From assembly GCA_018907035.1 (NCBI GenBank), contig JACCIC010000015.1, forward strand, positions 1,546,001 to 1,610,000: a stretch of DNA of 64,000 nucleotides, read 5' to 3'. Shown here in pieces: positions 1 to 12,789 of this stretch; within the stretch, counting starts at the first letter, position 1; the number at the start of each line of letters is the position of its first letter. This stretch comes from Sycobia sp. Sy_11 (lineage: Eukaryota; Arthropoda; Insecta; Hymenoptera; Epichrysomallidae). The notes under the pieces were generated by a model that ran no database searches, was not told where the DNA came from, and saw only the letters and a program-made list of their open reading frames with translations. Position numbers and translations under genes: made by a program.

Positions 1-703
1 CTCGCGCGTCAAGTTCAAAGGCGATGCAATAGCACGCCCCGCGCCGCACGTATGGAATTCTAATCTAAATTATACAAGAGCGTGCAGTGCTCATGTATAC
101 ATATATATTACATGTATGTGGAACGGACGGCCGCGCGCGATGTTTACATAAGGAACAGCTCTAAATGAGACTATGTATAAAGATGAGGAAAAATACGATC
201 ATAAAAGTACAGACTGACGCAGAAGAAATTGCTTAATTTTTCCGAGCCGCCCGTCCCGTCTCGGGAAAACTATCGGAATTCTCACCGCGGGACTTTCGGC
301 GACGATGATAAAAAGAGGCTACTAACAAGAAATAAGAAAAATGAAGAGGCAGAAGCAGAAGGAGCGGAAGAGTAAGAAATAATTAACAGAGTCCTCTGCG
401 GCGACAAATTAAATTTTCTCATTATGCCGTGGCCGCTCGTAAAACGATCGCCAACTTTTCGGAATATTTCTCATCGCCACCGCTCCGCGCTGCGACACTC
501 CGCTTTTCGCACTGCGCCTTCAATAAGGATAAATTATGCAGATGACACGCGGATACGGCTAACGGACGGGGGGATACGGGAGTGGGTTGGGAGGAAAATT
601 GAAAGATTGAGTTGGCTAACGCGGCTGCAAAGGTCCGCGGATCTTTTGGCAATGGGATTATAAAGGGGAATTGAAAGCTACGTTGATGGATGCTGTCAGC
701 GGA

Positions 704-706
<3 letters not shown>

Positions 707-736
<30 letters not shown>
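707..736. repeat. (GA)n microsatellite
   Basis: Followed by (CGA)n. Confidence 0.95.
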
Positions 737-737
<1 letters not shown>

Positions 738-2037
738 GACGACGATAATGCGCATTTTTTCGGTTACTGATGGGATAATAAAACGAGATAATAAAGAAAT
801 GGGATAATAAAACGAGCAAAATTAATTATCCTTTGTTTTTATGCATTAACCAAAAATTCAAAATCCGACCGCGTTACGGTTATAATTAACTAGCGCAACG
901 AAACTCCATGCACTTTTTGAATATGTTTTGAAATGGGTATTTTTATTAAGTTCGTTTCATGCAAGTCTGACAGTACTGTACAATATTGATAAAAACAAAT
1001 TGTTACAAGGAAATACTATTATTATTATAATGTTAAATTAAAAATTTTTTTAAAATCAAATTAACAGTCATATTAAGCATTATAAATTTAAGGGAAATAA
1101 GTGTATATTATATTTACCACTATATATATATTTTAACTACATTTAAGTTTAGCATTCCTGACAAGACCTCTTCAAGCAGACGTTGTGAAACGCGGCAATT
1201 GAAATTTTTGCTTCTTATTTAAAAAAAAAGCCCGAGTTTTGATTCGTCAATTTTGAAATCATAATTCTTTAGACGACGCGACGGGTTGACCTCTGCGAGA
1301 AGGCAGAAAAAAGAGTGGCTCTTTTCGCTTTCTGAAATTAAAAAGGTCCCCCCGCCGAAAAGATGCGCGGTCAGAGGGGGTCCGACCTTCAAATTCTTCA
1401 TCTCTAGGCCATTAAAAGCAGGATCTTAGGTAAAAATGAAGATTACAGTCGCTTTTTTTCTCTCGAACGATCTTGAAGAGAGAAAAAAAAGAATTCCCTT
1501 ACTCTTTTATTTAGCAATGCCCATTTCAATGAGGAACGAACGGCTTTCTATGGCTGGCAAAAAAATTCAAATGTTGCACGGACTCGTGGCCCGGTCTGTA
1601 ATTTCAGATTGAATACGTTCTTTAGGTTTGCTGCTCTCCGCGTGGCATTTAAAACAAATAATAAAAAACCGAAAAATGGATATTTATTTATTCGTGTATT
1701 AAATTTATTTATTATAGAACTCTGTCTTAAAAAGTCCTTTTTCTAAGATTTAATTAATATACATGTTTTTTTATAAAATACACTCTACATCTTCTATATA
1801 AACACGATTAAATATTAAAATAAGTTCCTTGATTTACAGTAGTTTGTGAAAATTTATATTTAAATAGTAATCGAAAACATTCAAAAATATGTACACCGAT
1901 AAAGTTGTTTACAAATTTCTGAAAATTGATTTAATAATTGAATATATTAAAATCCTTATGGATATTTGGATATTTTCCTCTAATTTTAAAATAACAAAAA
2001 CAACATTTAATGTATGGGAGAAAACCATCATAAATCT

Positions 2038-2040
<3 letters not shown>

Positions 2041-2094
<54 letters not shown>
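2041..2094. repeat. (TA)n array, 54 bp
   Basis: Pure TA alternation in AT-rich intronic DNA. Confidence 0.95.
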
Positions 2095-2096
<2 letters not shown>

Positions 2097-2556
2097 GTAT
2101 AAACACAACTAATCATATCTATCTGTACTGCATAATAATCCTCGTGTGATTAGTCATGTTTTTGCGGTGTCCGTATATAATTCGTCCGATGAGTAAAGCT
2201 AGATTTTCATAGATTTTAAATATTACAAAAAGTAATTTTTAATATTAATATTATATATACATATATGTATATACATGCTTTTTCAATATTGCTGTTGATA
2301 CTCGTTATATTAGTTTTTGAATGGGAAATGTCACAAAAGATCCGATAAAATTTTTGGTGAAGAAATAGCGCGTAAAGGCAATTCATAGATCGTTGAATTG
2401 TAATACAATAATTATTGATAGTGAACGAATTAAATGTATAATTAAATTTTTTGATAAAAAGTGATCATATAAAAATAATCAAAACATTTATAAGCTATAA
2501 AAATAAATTATTCTTCTATTTTCATATTATTATTATAATAATTTATTATATAAATA

Positions 2557-2562
<6 letters not shown>

Positions 2563-2594
<32 letters not shown>
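2563..2594. repeat. (TA)n array, 32 bp
   Basis: Pure core with interrupted TA flanks on both sides. Confidence 0.9.
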
Positions 2595-2600
<6 letters not shown>

Positions 2601-2988
2601 TAATAATTACTATCTTTAATAAATTATGAATTTCTGTTTAATCATTTTTGGAAAACAAACAAATAGCCGTCCACCAATTATCTGGATAGTTTTATTCGCT
2701 TGTTCAAAAAAAAAAATTTGTTCTAATCCAGCTCCAATTACAAGTACATATGCGGTTTCAATTTCTGATATTCTATATAAATGTATAATTATTGGCAGTT
2801 TTGCGAATGTTAGAAAAAAAAAGATTCTTAGGTAAAATTCATCAGTCCTCCATGGAATGCCTCCACCTAAGCAATCGCTCGGATCGCCCAATTTTCCGAG
2901 TCCCTCGCGTTAACGGGCCATTCGTCATTTCCAGCCCCCGCCAATTTCCACGGACGCACGCGCGCGCCTATCTACTATAATACTACAT

Positions 2989-3000
<12 letters not shown>

Positions 3001-3064
<64 letters not shown>
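3001..3064. repeat. (TA)n array, 64 bp
   Basis: The longest pure array in the window, preceded by (CATA)n. Confidence 0.95.
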
Positions 3065-3067
<3 letters not shown>

Positions 3068-3409
3068 CAAAACGAAGCAAAAAGAAAAAAAAATATAAAC
3101 AGAATAGAGGCGTCCCGGCGACGCTCCCGATATTATTCAGCGATGAAAGATCGGCGTTACGAAACGGCTGCATCATTGATCACGCGCCATCGATAACGCG
3201 GATCAGCCGCCGTCCGAGCGCGAAAGATTGATCAGGGCCGTATTATCATTGTACCCGAGGTATTACGCGGGTATATTAATCTATATACTCTTATAATCCC
3301 CCCCGGCGGCGATTAAAGCGCGCGTCACATTGCGCCGGCTTAAGCTGCCGCGCATTTTTTTTTTTTTTTTTGGCTGATTCGGCCGATGATCGCGCTGTTA
3401 CAATCGTTA

Positions 3410-3415
<6 letters not shown>

Positions 3416-3461
<46 letters not shown>
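3416..3461. repeat. (TA)n array, 46 bp
   Basis: Pure core preceded by TATATG. Confidence 0.95.
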
Positions 3462-3465
<4 letters not shown>

Positions 3466-5037
3466 GAATGTTTATAAAATTCCTTTGGATCTTTCTGTAT
3501 GGCGGGAATCAAGTTCGGGACACCGAGCGGTCGCGATTCGGCAGATACGGCGTGCGGCGATTAACTCACGGCAGTATTAACGAATCCATGCGCCTTTGGC
3601 GCCTGAGCCTTATCGACTGCTCTCATAGAAAACTTCTATAAAGATTGTAAACAAACGTATTTTATAATTTAAAAACTCACGTAAAAATTATATGAAATTT
3701 AATGGATTTGTACGAATGATTTTTTACGCGCTTTGGATAAAAATTTTTGCTTTATTAAATAACAATAAAAATATTTCAAATTTCTTTTCGAACCTATATT
3801 TTTTTTCTCTCAAACATTTAGTTGACTATTCGATACTTTATAAATGTATATAAAGTCTCATTTGTAGATTGTGAAACTTTATTTTGACCAAACAAAAAGT
3901 ATCCTACAACGGCGCAATTATCTCATTCCTTCTTGAATCACTTATCTCTCAACTCTCGACCCGACATTATGCTGACAATTAGAATTTTTCAGAATTATTA
4001 AAGCTTTTTTAATAAGATTCGTCGGATGGAAAGCGCATTTCCCGACTATTAGACATCGCTGGAAGCTTTCCGGTGAAGTCGTACAATATACTTAATCATT
4101 AATAAAAGTTGCGGTTACAACCGAATATCCTGCCGATATATATATATACATAATATAATTGCAAAATTAATTCGCGGTGCCGCTCGCAGTTAAGTTCATT
4201 CCATTACCAAAATGAGTTGCGTAAGTATACACGCGAGTCAGGAGCCGTATTACATTGTATATAGATTCTGCGGACAAGAAATTTATTAATCTGGCATTTG
4301 CAGGAAATATTTGCAGAGAAATAAATTTATAAATATGTAAATTTATTTCATTATTTTATTATAAATTACAATTTTTGCATTAATTCCCATATACATTTTT
4401 ATAGTGTTATTTATTATTTAAAATACTATAGAAATATAACATGTATATTGTATACTAAATGAATCATTTTTTACGTACAAAATATCTTGAGAAAAATAGA
4501 AAAATAATGCAACACATGTTCATCAAATACGACCAACTACATGGAACAAGAGTCAAAAATAAATTAAAATAAAAAAAATTTGTAATATTTTTCATCAAGT
4601 AACTTATAACAATCTACACTGAATACCTTCGAAAGAATTACGGAATCTATATAAATATTCTATTCACCCCTCTTTCTTTGAATTTGTCTACTTGATAGAA
4701 AGAGATGGTGATTTGACAAAATTCTTATTTGAAACATTAATTTATTTACTATGATTGAATTTATTTACAGCGAAATGAAAAGGTGAAACCGTAATAATTC
4801 CATTAATTCACAAAATTACGTTCTCTCCAGTTTCTCTCTATATACTTAATGGGTGATTCAGTTACTGAAACGATCATCTTCGTATTTTCAATATTTTTTT
4901 GTTGTTGAAATTTTATGGTAGTGTCAACGCATTCGATCGATGGCTACATAGTTTGTTATATTCTCAAAAAAATTATCTCGAACAATAAAAATCAATAAGA
5001 TTAAAAAGCAAAATTCTTTTCGCAGTTTCGCAAGGCA

Positions 5038-5079
5038 AACACACACACACGCACGCACACACACTCACGCACACACACA
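5038..5079. repeat. (AC)n, interrupted
   Basis: AC units broken by GC and TC. Confidence 0.9.
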
Positions 5080-5258
5080 TTTAACTCAATTAAAGTATTT
5101 AAATATCACAGTATAGACTGTGCCTGACGTCAAGTCAATATAGCACTCAAGATTATAAAAATCAGCAATATAATAAATTCTCTTTATAACATTAAATCTA
5201 GAAAAAAATAGGTAAAAAACAAAATTGTAAACGATACGATTAAATTAGCCTTTTGCAG

Positions 5259-5266
<8 letters not shown>

Positions 5267-5310
<44 letters not shown>
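5267..5310. repeat. (TA)n array, 44 bp
   Basis: Pure core preceded by GATATATACAT. Confidence 0.95.
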
Positions 5311-5314
<4 letters not shown>

Positions 5315-5390
5315 TACACGAAATTACCGCATTCTCTCACGAGATTCTTAATAAGTATAAATAATTAATGCATATATAATGCATATATAA

Positions 5391-5393
<3 letters not shown>

Positions 5394-5428
<35 letters not shown>
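5394..5428. repeat. (TA)n array, about 34 bp
   Basis: Preceded by three ATAATGCAT units, a small compound repeat. Confidence 0.95.
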
Positions 5429-5434
<6 letters not shown>

Positions 5435-5592
5435 CATGCTAGAAATCGTGTCGCGCTGATATGCAGGACGCGATTATCCCACTCCTTGCCATCCCGTATT
5501 GCGATGGCATTGATGATGCTGCGCGCGCTGGATTTTAATTGTCGCGGGCTTTTGCTGCGCGCTCCCGCTCCCTATGCGGTGGTTTAATGCGG

Positions 5593-5595
<3 letters not shown>

Positions 5596-5628
<33 letters not shown>
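5596..5628. repeat. (TA)n array, 33 bp
   Basis: Pure array at the edge of a CpG-rich block. Confidence 0.95.
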
Positions 5629-5632
<4 letters not shown>

Positions 5633-5872
5633 GGTGAAGTAATATTGTATACTCGATGCAACAGAGCGGTTATTATATTTGCACATCTATGTCTCGTTAA
5701 AAATGGCAGATATAATATGATTTGGATTAACTTTCGTTTTTCTACTAGTGGCTCACAACTAAGGTAAATGGAAAGGTTCAGTGGAGTAGAATTATTCAGT
5801 TTGAATATGAATATTCGAGCTTATTATCAAGGAATAAAGGGGTAATATATGGTGACTAGGTCGTTTACGAAT

Positions 5873-5962
5873 CCAGGATAACATAGGACAACAAATAATT
5901 GTCAAAATTATTTTTAACCAGGATAACATAGGACAACAAATAATTGTCAAAATTATTTTTAA
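5873..5962. repeat. Perfect tandem duplication, 2 x 45 bp
   Basis: Two identical 45-base copies (5873-5917 and 5918-5962) start with CCAGGATAAC, and a few bases of a third start follow. The unit is not a simple microsatellite, and the absence of any mismatch points to a recent event. Confidence 0.95.
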
Positions 5963-8076
5963 CCAAGAAACCGAAGCTTGTCGACGTGCTGAAATTCAAT
6001 TCGGGGCCAGAATGTATCTCTTGGCTAAGGTTTATTTTACAGTAAAACTCTGATCCAAGTGGAGTTGCAAAAAAGCGATTTTCGCTCCAAAAATTTCTTT
6101 ATCAAAAAATACAAAATCTGCAAAACTGATGTTAATTTCACTTTGAAAAGCCAAAGAGCTTCCATTTAATGATATTATGCAATAATATCATCAACACATA
6201 ATGATCTTATTATTCGGAAATTCGATGTGATAACATTAAGAAAGCACACGATGAAAAATTCATACAATCCTAGAATAGAAATCGAGGTTTTCTTTCGGAA
6301 AAAAAAAATTAAATGGCGCTTAAGCTAACGAGACTCGAGTTTTCAAGCGTCGTTCATAGTTTGCTCTTTGTCTCTTAACAATTCGGATGATAAAGCAAAA
6401 ATCACTTTTTACTTCTGTCTAGTAATTTTTATTCTCTTCGTAAGCGCGTTTATAAAAAACGGACTGGGCGGTGGACAAGGTTAGACACATTTTTAGTGTC
6501 TGGTCTTCTTGTTTTACAACCTGATGCCTCTATATATATTATATACACGAATTCCGGACTTTTGTTCCGCGCGGATTTCGATCCGTTCGAAATGGTTATA
6601 TATAGCGGAAGATCTGCCGGGAATCCCGATCACCTTGACTCGATGACTTTGCGCAATGCAACAATATACATAGCAAGTAGGTTATGCATGTGGCTTACGA
6701 TAATTTCAAGCCAACTGCACAGATTTACGTTTTTCGTCGGCTGTACCCGCGACTTGGATGCAATTTGTAAGTAAAATAATACGACGTCGCGACATTAGTT
6801 AACGTTGCTATTTGCAAAATTCCAATCAGATACTTATTATACAGATTTAATACGGTACTCGGGTTACCTTACCCCCTCTTCAAGTGTGAGCGACGGATTT
6901 TTCATCGAATTAACCGAGCAATTAGATCGCCCGCGACGATTCAGTATTTATTTTAAGCAAATAAATATTTTCCCTGCTCGAAATGAAACGCTCGTTCCAT
7001 TAAATAACCGTACGTTTCAGTGAATTTATCCGAAATGTCATTAGCATTGGCGACGAGGCGGCGAGCTAAATTATTTACTCGATTCAGTTCAACTTCTTTT
7101 TCATTAATTTACAAATACTACTACAATATTTATATTAGCGCTCGTCGATAAAGCCGCGGTTTTTCGAAAGGATTTCTTTGACACGATCGTCGCGGGTATT
7201 TGTCGTCGAAATTTTTTTTTTTTTCTTTTTCGTCGTCACTTTTTTCTTTCTCCTCGGCTCCGTGCCCATTGACAGCGGCGTTATTGTTTATACTTTTGCA
7301 TCGTGAAAATGCTGTATGAACGCTTTTTGTATTCGAAAACAAATACATCGAGCGGCGAGCGTGTGTGCGGTTGTGCGTATGTGTGCGCATTGATTATATA
7401 CATCGTCGCGTGGCGATCGAGAAAGCTCGCGCGCTGTGATTGTATTAGAAATTTTTGTCGATAAATTCCCATAAATTGGCGGGGAGGGATAATGTTTTTA
7501 TTTTCGCTCAGCTAAGGAATTCGCAAAAGCATAATGTATAAAGAAAATTGACAGAATCAAATCGAACGGCGCGAAGGAATGATTGAAAGTCTCCTTGAAA
7601 TCAAATTAATCAATGCCAAGCGAACCTAGTCTGAATTTTCGAAAAATTTTCAATCGCGACTGATAACGCAAATATCACGATCCTCGCGCATACAATCGAT
7701 ACAATTTACTTCTAAAGCGTTGTACACAAATGTACAGTAAACATTTAATCCAACGCGTTGCCCCAACTGCCCTGGCCCATTGCGTACAAAAATGGGGATA
7801 TAAATCATTGGCGTCCACCTTAAATGCCGAACCAGACCGGAATTTTTCAGGAAACAGCTGCACCGCTCCCGCGTTTCGTAAAAACGGAGGGGAAAAAAAG
7901 AACTTTCCAAACTTTCTTCCATATCGGCGAGAGTGTGCTCGTGTGCCTGTATTCACGGCCTCCTTTAATTTATTCGGCTTGCACTGCTCGGATATAGAAT
8001 AAGCGCGATATAATTACGGAATTTGGCCGGACTTGGCGGGCGACCGATCGTCCAGCGGCAAGAGCAGCATCTCGAT

Positions 8077-8082
<6 letters not shown>

Positions 8083-8125
<43 letters not shown>
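8083..8125. repeat. (TA)n array, 43 bp
   Basis: First of three arrays within 730 bp of CpG-rich DNA. Confidence 0.95.
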
Positions 8126-8127
<2 letters not shown>

Positions 8128-8577
8128 TAATCGTATTGAAGTACACCGGAAAACTTCGCGACTCCCTACAAGATTCGAGCGTATTTCACGAGCGTGCAAA
8201 TATATTGGACGAAATAGACGTTAAGAGATACGAGGCAAAACTTCGTAAAAAAAGATAAAAAATTTGAAGCAAATTCATTCGAATCAAAGCTTTTCTTTAT
8301 GCCCTGTATATAATCTTCTTTACCAAAGGCTGGCCCGCGTTGACCTTGAAATCTTCGACTCCGGCACCCCTGTGTGCGCGCATAATAAGAGGCGATGCGT
8401 CCTCCATTATCCCCGACACGATGCACTTGAACTTGACTCGAATCTCTCCGCGCCCCCTCCCGCGCCCCTCCACCGCAGAGGGATTTGCTAATCGGTATAT
8501 AGGTGCGCGCGTGTCGTCGCGTTGAGTCACGCGCACGCATAACATCGTGGATCCCTATATATGTGTGTATGGTGTAC

Positions 8578-8579
<2 letters not shown>

Positions 8580-8627
<48 letters not shown>
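8580..8627. repeat. (TA)n array, 48 bp
   Basis: Lies between CpG-rich DNA and a (CGA)n tract. Confidence 0.95.
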
Positions 8628-8630
<3 letters not shown>

Positions 8631-8659
8631 GCAATGAAAAAGGAGGCGACGCGACGCAT

Positions 8660-8692
8660 GCGACGACGACGACGACGACGACCACGACGACG
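8660..8692. repeat. (CGA)n trinucleotide repeat
   Basis: About ten units with one CCA interruption, between two (TA)n arrays. Confidence 0.9.
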
Positions 8693-8757
8693 CTGCATTA
8701 TTGTAAGCTCCTTCGAGTTCTGACGCGCGCAACAGCTCCTCCTCCTCGGTCACTATC

Positions 8758-8761
<4 letters not shown>

Positions 8762-8812
<51 letters not shown>
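8762..8812. repeat. (TA)n array, 51 bp
   Basis: Third array of the 8.1-8.8 kb cluster. Confidence 0.95.
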
Positions 8813-8815
<3 letters not shown>

Positions 8816-8960
8816 ACGTTTGGTATACAGTCGATCATTACCATATCGAAGGCCGCACGCGCCGCCAAATAGCGTTAGTTTCTTTTTTTTCTGTATAGTA
8901 TACTTCTGTTTCTGTATCGTTATTTCAGATATGCTCTTGCTTTCAAGAAGATTTCCAACT

Positions 8961-8983
8961 GACACACACACACACACACACAC
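8961..8983. repeat. (AC)n microsatellite
   Basis: Followed by AAACAAACAA. Confidence 0.9.
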
Positions 8984-10906
8984 AAACAAACAATTAACAT
9001 ATAAGTCAAGATTAAAACAATAGGCTATATCGAAGCATCTTTTAAATATATGCATATATACTTTATAATCAGTTGTATTTTTTCTGTATATAAAAATATA
9101 TGTGTATGTGTGTATAATTTATAAAGCTCGAGTTTTTAATAATCGTACATTGCATTATTACGTAAAGAAAACGTCTTCGCTCTTATATGCGGCGCGCTCC
9201 CGCGATTCGAGGCGAACGTGCACTTTTCTAAAATAACGCGTCTTTTATATATCTATACGGTGAAGGAAAAATATAATCCAGCTCTTGCATAATGAGATTA
9301 TACATCTTATATAAATAAGGTCGGGACGGTAGCAGCCTCTCTCGTGTATCGAGCCAATGGATCGGATGCTAACGACCGGACGAACTTGCGAAGCGCGTGC
9401 GCGCGAGGTACGGGAGTAAAAATTAATGGCCCTGGCGTCGAAAATTTTACGGCCAAGTTCGATTACGTCTAGAGGAGCCAGGCAGAAGCGGAGGGGATAT
9501 CTAGGGAAGAATTCCGAACTCGGCATTGTTTTACCATTTTATTCGTAAATAAATAACTGGCGATATAATCGGCAATGTTCGTCTGACGGCTGCGTTTTAT
9601 TATTATACTTATTACATGGCTATTGTATTTTTGAAAAAATTTTCTTCCGAACCGCGAAAACCAATTTTTTGCAGTTACAATCCACGCCACGCGATTGCGC
9701 GACAGGTGTGCCGACGGTACACCGGAAAAATTGTCCTTGGATATATCGCCGAGCAGAGGTCCGCGCTCCGTCGACGATTATATGAGGCGCGCCTGGCCCT
9801 TCTCGTACAAAATCGAATCCCAGCGATCGAATATCTCGGATTCGGAAATCGATAGTAGAGTCGACTCTCTTACCTTCCCGTCGCATCGTCCCGTTAAAAC
9901 GCGCTGCATTTTCATTGGCACGTGCGTTTCGTGAAACCGGTCGCGGTCTATTGTCAATGACCGTAATTTTAGTTCATGGAAATATACCCATACAATCATC
10001 GGTCAGCTCGTTACGCGATCGCGTGGCCACGTGACATCCATTCGTTTAGAATGATTTAATTTCTCATAATAAAATTTCGATGGCCGCGACAATTATTGGG
10101 CAAAGACAGAAATTATTGAAAAATTTTCATCCCCAAGTGCTCTGTTGATCGTCGCTTTGTGACGCGTGCAAACTATCGATAAATGACTTCGAGCCGACTA
10201 TAATAGAGAGCTTCTCCGTTGTATAGAGTCGAGTTTACTATAGCCAGCGTGTTCTTAATGTAAAACGTGCAGGATTTGAATTCGGATTGATTAAAGATTC
10301 GTTTGCGCAACCGTTTGGCGATGTGGAAAAACATCAATGTCTCACTGTCCGTCTATGCGGCTCGAGCATCATCGTCAAGATTAATCATTCAGAGAAGAGC
10401 ATCGAGATTGTATTTTTTTTTTTCTTTTCACATTATCAGGTACGTCGAGCGATGCAGGTTTAAAAGAATATTGCCTACCGTTTAAAAATTTGTACCGAAT
10501 TAACAGAGCAGACGAGATTTTGCTTGAGAATTTGATATCTGAACGTGAATTTTCGGGGATTCCCATCGAGGATATTTTTGTTCCCCTTTTTGCGCACGCT
10601 CGAGAATAGAATCCTGTTCGGTCGTTCCGCGGCTTGTAACGGTGTTCCCCTCCCCTCCCGCGACAGACACTGCGAGCTCGAGCTTATCGCCAGCTCCTCT
10701 AGTAACGTATAATATATGGTAATTCGGTTCTCTTTTTTTTTTTTCTTTTAATGCCCGCCGTATAACACAATTATTCGACTCTGAAATGCCGACCTCGGTC
10801 CGCGAGCTGCTATAACCTTTGAAATTCCTATAGGCGTATGTGTATGTTTGCTTTCAGTTTCCTGACCTTACACCCGAAATTTTCATATGCACACATACTT
10901 TTACTC

Positions 10907-10968
10907 GCTCTCTCCCACTCTCCCTCTCTCTCTCTCTCTCTCTCACTCTCTGTCTATCTATCTATCTC
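10907..10968. repeat. Compound (CT)n-(TCTA)n tract
   Basis: The CT units carry a few interruptions and are followed by TCTA units. Confidence 0.9.
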
Positions 10969-12095
10969 TACCTTACATTGCTCCACAAACCGTTTAGTCT
11001 TCGTGTCAGAAGGGCCTTTTCAAGACGTATAGGCCCATCAACAAGAATTTTGAAACTTATTTTGGTGACTTGACTACACTAGATTTCTATGGTAACATAC
11101 AGAAAAATCAAATATTAATTGTTATTAATTATTAAATTGTTTCAGTATTCTTTTTTATTTTACCCTAAAAATTCGTATTCGATGTTAAGCCAAAACACGT
11201 TACAAAATTTTCGCACGTTATGAAATCCCTTCCTACTTGTTATAGAGGAGACATTTGATGCAACATTACGTGATTATGCTTTTAATTTTTAATTCAAACA
11301 AACAGCGTTAATTTTTATCATACGTAAAATTATTCGATAGGACTAAAAAAAGAATTGGATGCTGCTCGTTAAAAATCTAGTCTATTGAGATATGAAATTT
11401 CATTTCACACATATTTCACCCTCGCACTAGGTAAGGCCAATTTGTAAGGCCAAAGTACGCCAAAAAGATGTTAGAGAGAGCATAAACGTGCTTTGAAAAT
11501 AAGAGAAGCGAAATCTTATCTTGACTATGGAGAACAGTCTCGCGGAGTTTTGGCGCAGTGCAAAATTCTTCTAAATCCAATAGTAAAAATTGACCTTTGT
11601 TGTACTTCAAATTCTTTCTTAAAAATCGATAAATAATTCTATCTGACTTACTGAAAACGATCAACTTTATTCTAAGAAAAATCTATTGCCCTTGAAATAA
11701 ATAAAAAGTGCGTTTATTGTTTTTTTTTAAAGGCTGGCACATATGCGACCATAATTTTGTCAAAATGAGGCCTTTCTAACTTAGCAATGCTAAGTAAAAT
11801 GAAATTTTTATTTTGCAACTTATCTTAAATTTACAATATATCTTGAGTTGCACTATGTATGGAATTGTCGAATTTTTAAAAAAATCGAGCCAATTTCTAA
11901 AAAAAAACAATACAAAAATGTTAAGAATCTATGTGCTAAGAATAAGTTATCTGCCATTTCCTCGACATCCCGCCAAATATAAGTTACCAAAAAAAAAAAA
12001 GAACAAAAAATCTTGCTGGATTTCTCTGACTTTTGCAAAGACAGCCAAAATCCCCCTTGGCCATCGAACTCCGTGTACGCTGCTGTTTATTGCGC

Positions 12096-12124
12096 GGGGG
12101 GAGGGGTGGGAATGAGGGGGGGGG
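12096..12124 (+). other. G-quadruplex motif just inside the first intron
   Basis: Four G runs of 6, 4, 3 and 9 are separated by loops of 1, 1 and 5 bases, which fits the strict G3+N1-7 rule. It begins 28 bases inside the intron from the splice donor. The gene is read from the minus strand, so the G-rich strand is the transcription template and the pre-mRNA carries the C-rich complement. Confidence 0.75.
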
Positions 12125-12152
12125 CTAGGACATTGCGCAGAAAAGAACTCAC

Positions 12153-12471
12153 CGTAGTAGGGATTACTCGAGCGGCTCTCGGCGCTCGTGCCGATCACGA
12201 CGTCGGCGAGGAGGCCGCTCCCGTTGTAGGCCCGATGATGCTGGGCGACCGCGCTGCCGATCAGCTCGACGTAGGTGAAATTCTCGCCGCCGGTCTTGTT
12301 CTGGGCGAGCACGGCCCGCAGTATGCTGTCCTCCTCGTCGGTGGCGTCGTCCAGGCCCTGATGCGCGAGGCCGCCCCTGAGCAGGGGCTCGACCACGGAC
12401 TTGTCGCCGAGGGCCGTAGTTACCGCCGCCGCCGCCTGGAGCAGCAGCCAGGCAAGCAGCAGTCGCCTCAT
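12153..12471 (-). CDS. First coding exon of an unidentified secreted or membrane protein
   Basis: The exon encodes 106 codons plus one base and stops at a consensus 5' splice site (GTGAGT, minus strand, 12152-12147), so the following intron is phase 1. The start ATG lies in AAAATG, a good insect initiation context. Residues 1-22 form a classic signal peptide: Arg-Arg, then a Leu/Ala-rich core (LLLAWLLLQAAAAV), then small residues. The mature part is acidic around residues 41-49 and has three N-glycosylation sequons (NKT at 58, NFT at 64, NGS at 83), so it should lie in the secretory lumen or outside the cell. Codons are GC-rich at the third position, unlike the surrounding DNA. It could be the N-terminus of a receptor, an adhesion protein or a secreted factor. 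I do not recognise the family and I see no later exon between 1 and 12152. Reading on past the donor gives only a low-complexity, intron-like peptide. Confidence 0.8.
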
Positions 12472-12583
12472 TTTCCTCGGTGCGTGCGTGGGCGACCGCG
12501 TGCGTTATTTTTCCTCTTTCTATTATGCGCACACGACGACGATGGTGTATAGTGCAATGTCCCTGCTGCTGTATATCTATTTT

Positions 12584-12618
12584 CCTCTCTCCCTCTCTCT
12601 CTCTCTCTCTCTATCTCT
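12584..12618. repeat. (CT)n in the presumed 5' UTR or promoter
   Basis: Reads GAGAG on the strand of the minus-strand gene. Confidence 0.9.
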
Positions 12619-12726
12619 GTCTTTTCCTGCGGAATAGAAAAGGAAAGCGTGAAAAATAAGGCGATGTGACGGTTTTTTCTTCGAGTGCTGATCTTGAAAG
12701 TGAGAGGTGCGACGCGTGGCCGACGG

Positions 12727-12727
<1 letters not shown>

Positions 12728-12769
<42 letters not shown>

Positions 12770-12789
12770 GTCTATCTATCTATCTATCT
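12728..12789. repeat. Compound (CT)n-(TCTA)n in the presumed promoter
   Basis: 39 bp of pure CT, then five TCTA-type units. It reads (GA)n on the gene strand. Confidence 0.95.

Larger units (their letters stand above)
1..12152 (-). other. Probable first intron or downstream DNA of the minus-strand gene
   Basis: No exon-like open frame with splice signals was found here on either strand. The stretch alternates CpG-rich blocks (for example 2.85-3.6, 7.1-8.1 and 9.2-10.7 kb) with AT-rich DNA. It contains ten (TA)n arrays, other microsatellites and a perfect 45-bp tandem duplication near 5.9 kb. It is assigned to the intron because the donor at 12152 needs an acceptor further left. That acceptor may lie beyond the window, so the end of the intron is unknown. 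Confidence 0.5.

Noticed and set aside
1889..2149. Open frames translating as long Tyr-Ile repeats, here and at most (TA)n arrays
   Set aside because: TA alternation has no stop in any frame, so these frames are by-products of microsatellites with no start or splice context.
6496..7023. Two plus-strand frames (92 and 72 codons) in succession
   Set aside because: No ATG/splice logic links them and no motif was recognised. Their third-codon bases do not differ from the flanks.
8166..8753. 195-codon minus-strand frame, the longest in the window
   Set aside because: It crosses a (TA)n array and a (CGA)n tract that supply Tyr-Ile and poly-Ser runs. The remainder is CpG-rich DNA without coding character.
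12013..12552. 179-codon plus-strand open frame over the signal-peptide exon
   Set aside because: It is the antisense shadow of the GC-rich exon. The minus strand has the signal peptide, start context and donor, while the plus frame has none.
12577..12768. Arg-Glu repeat frames over (GA)n/(CT)n tracts
   Set aside because: Simple-repeat translation only. The same pattern appears at every GA tract.
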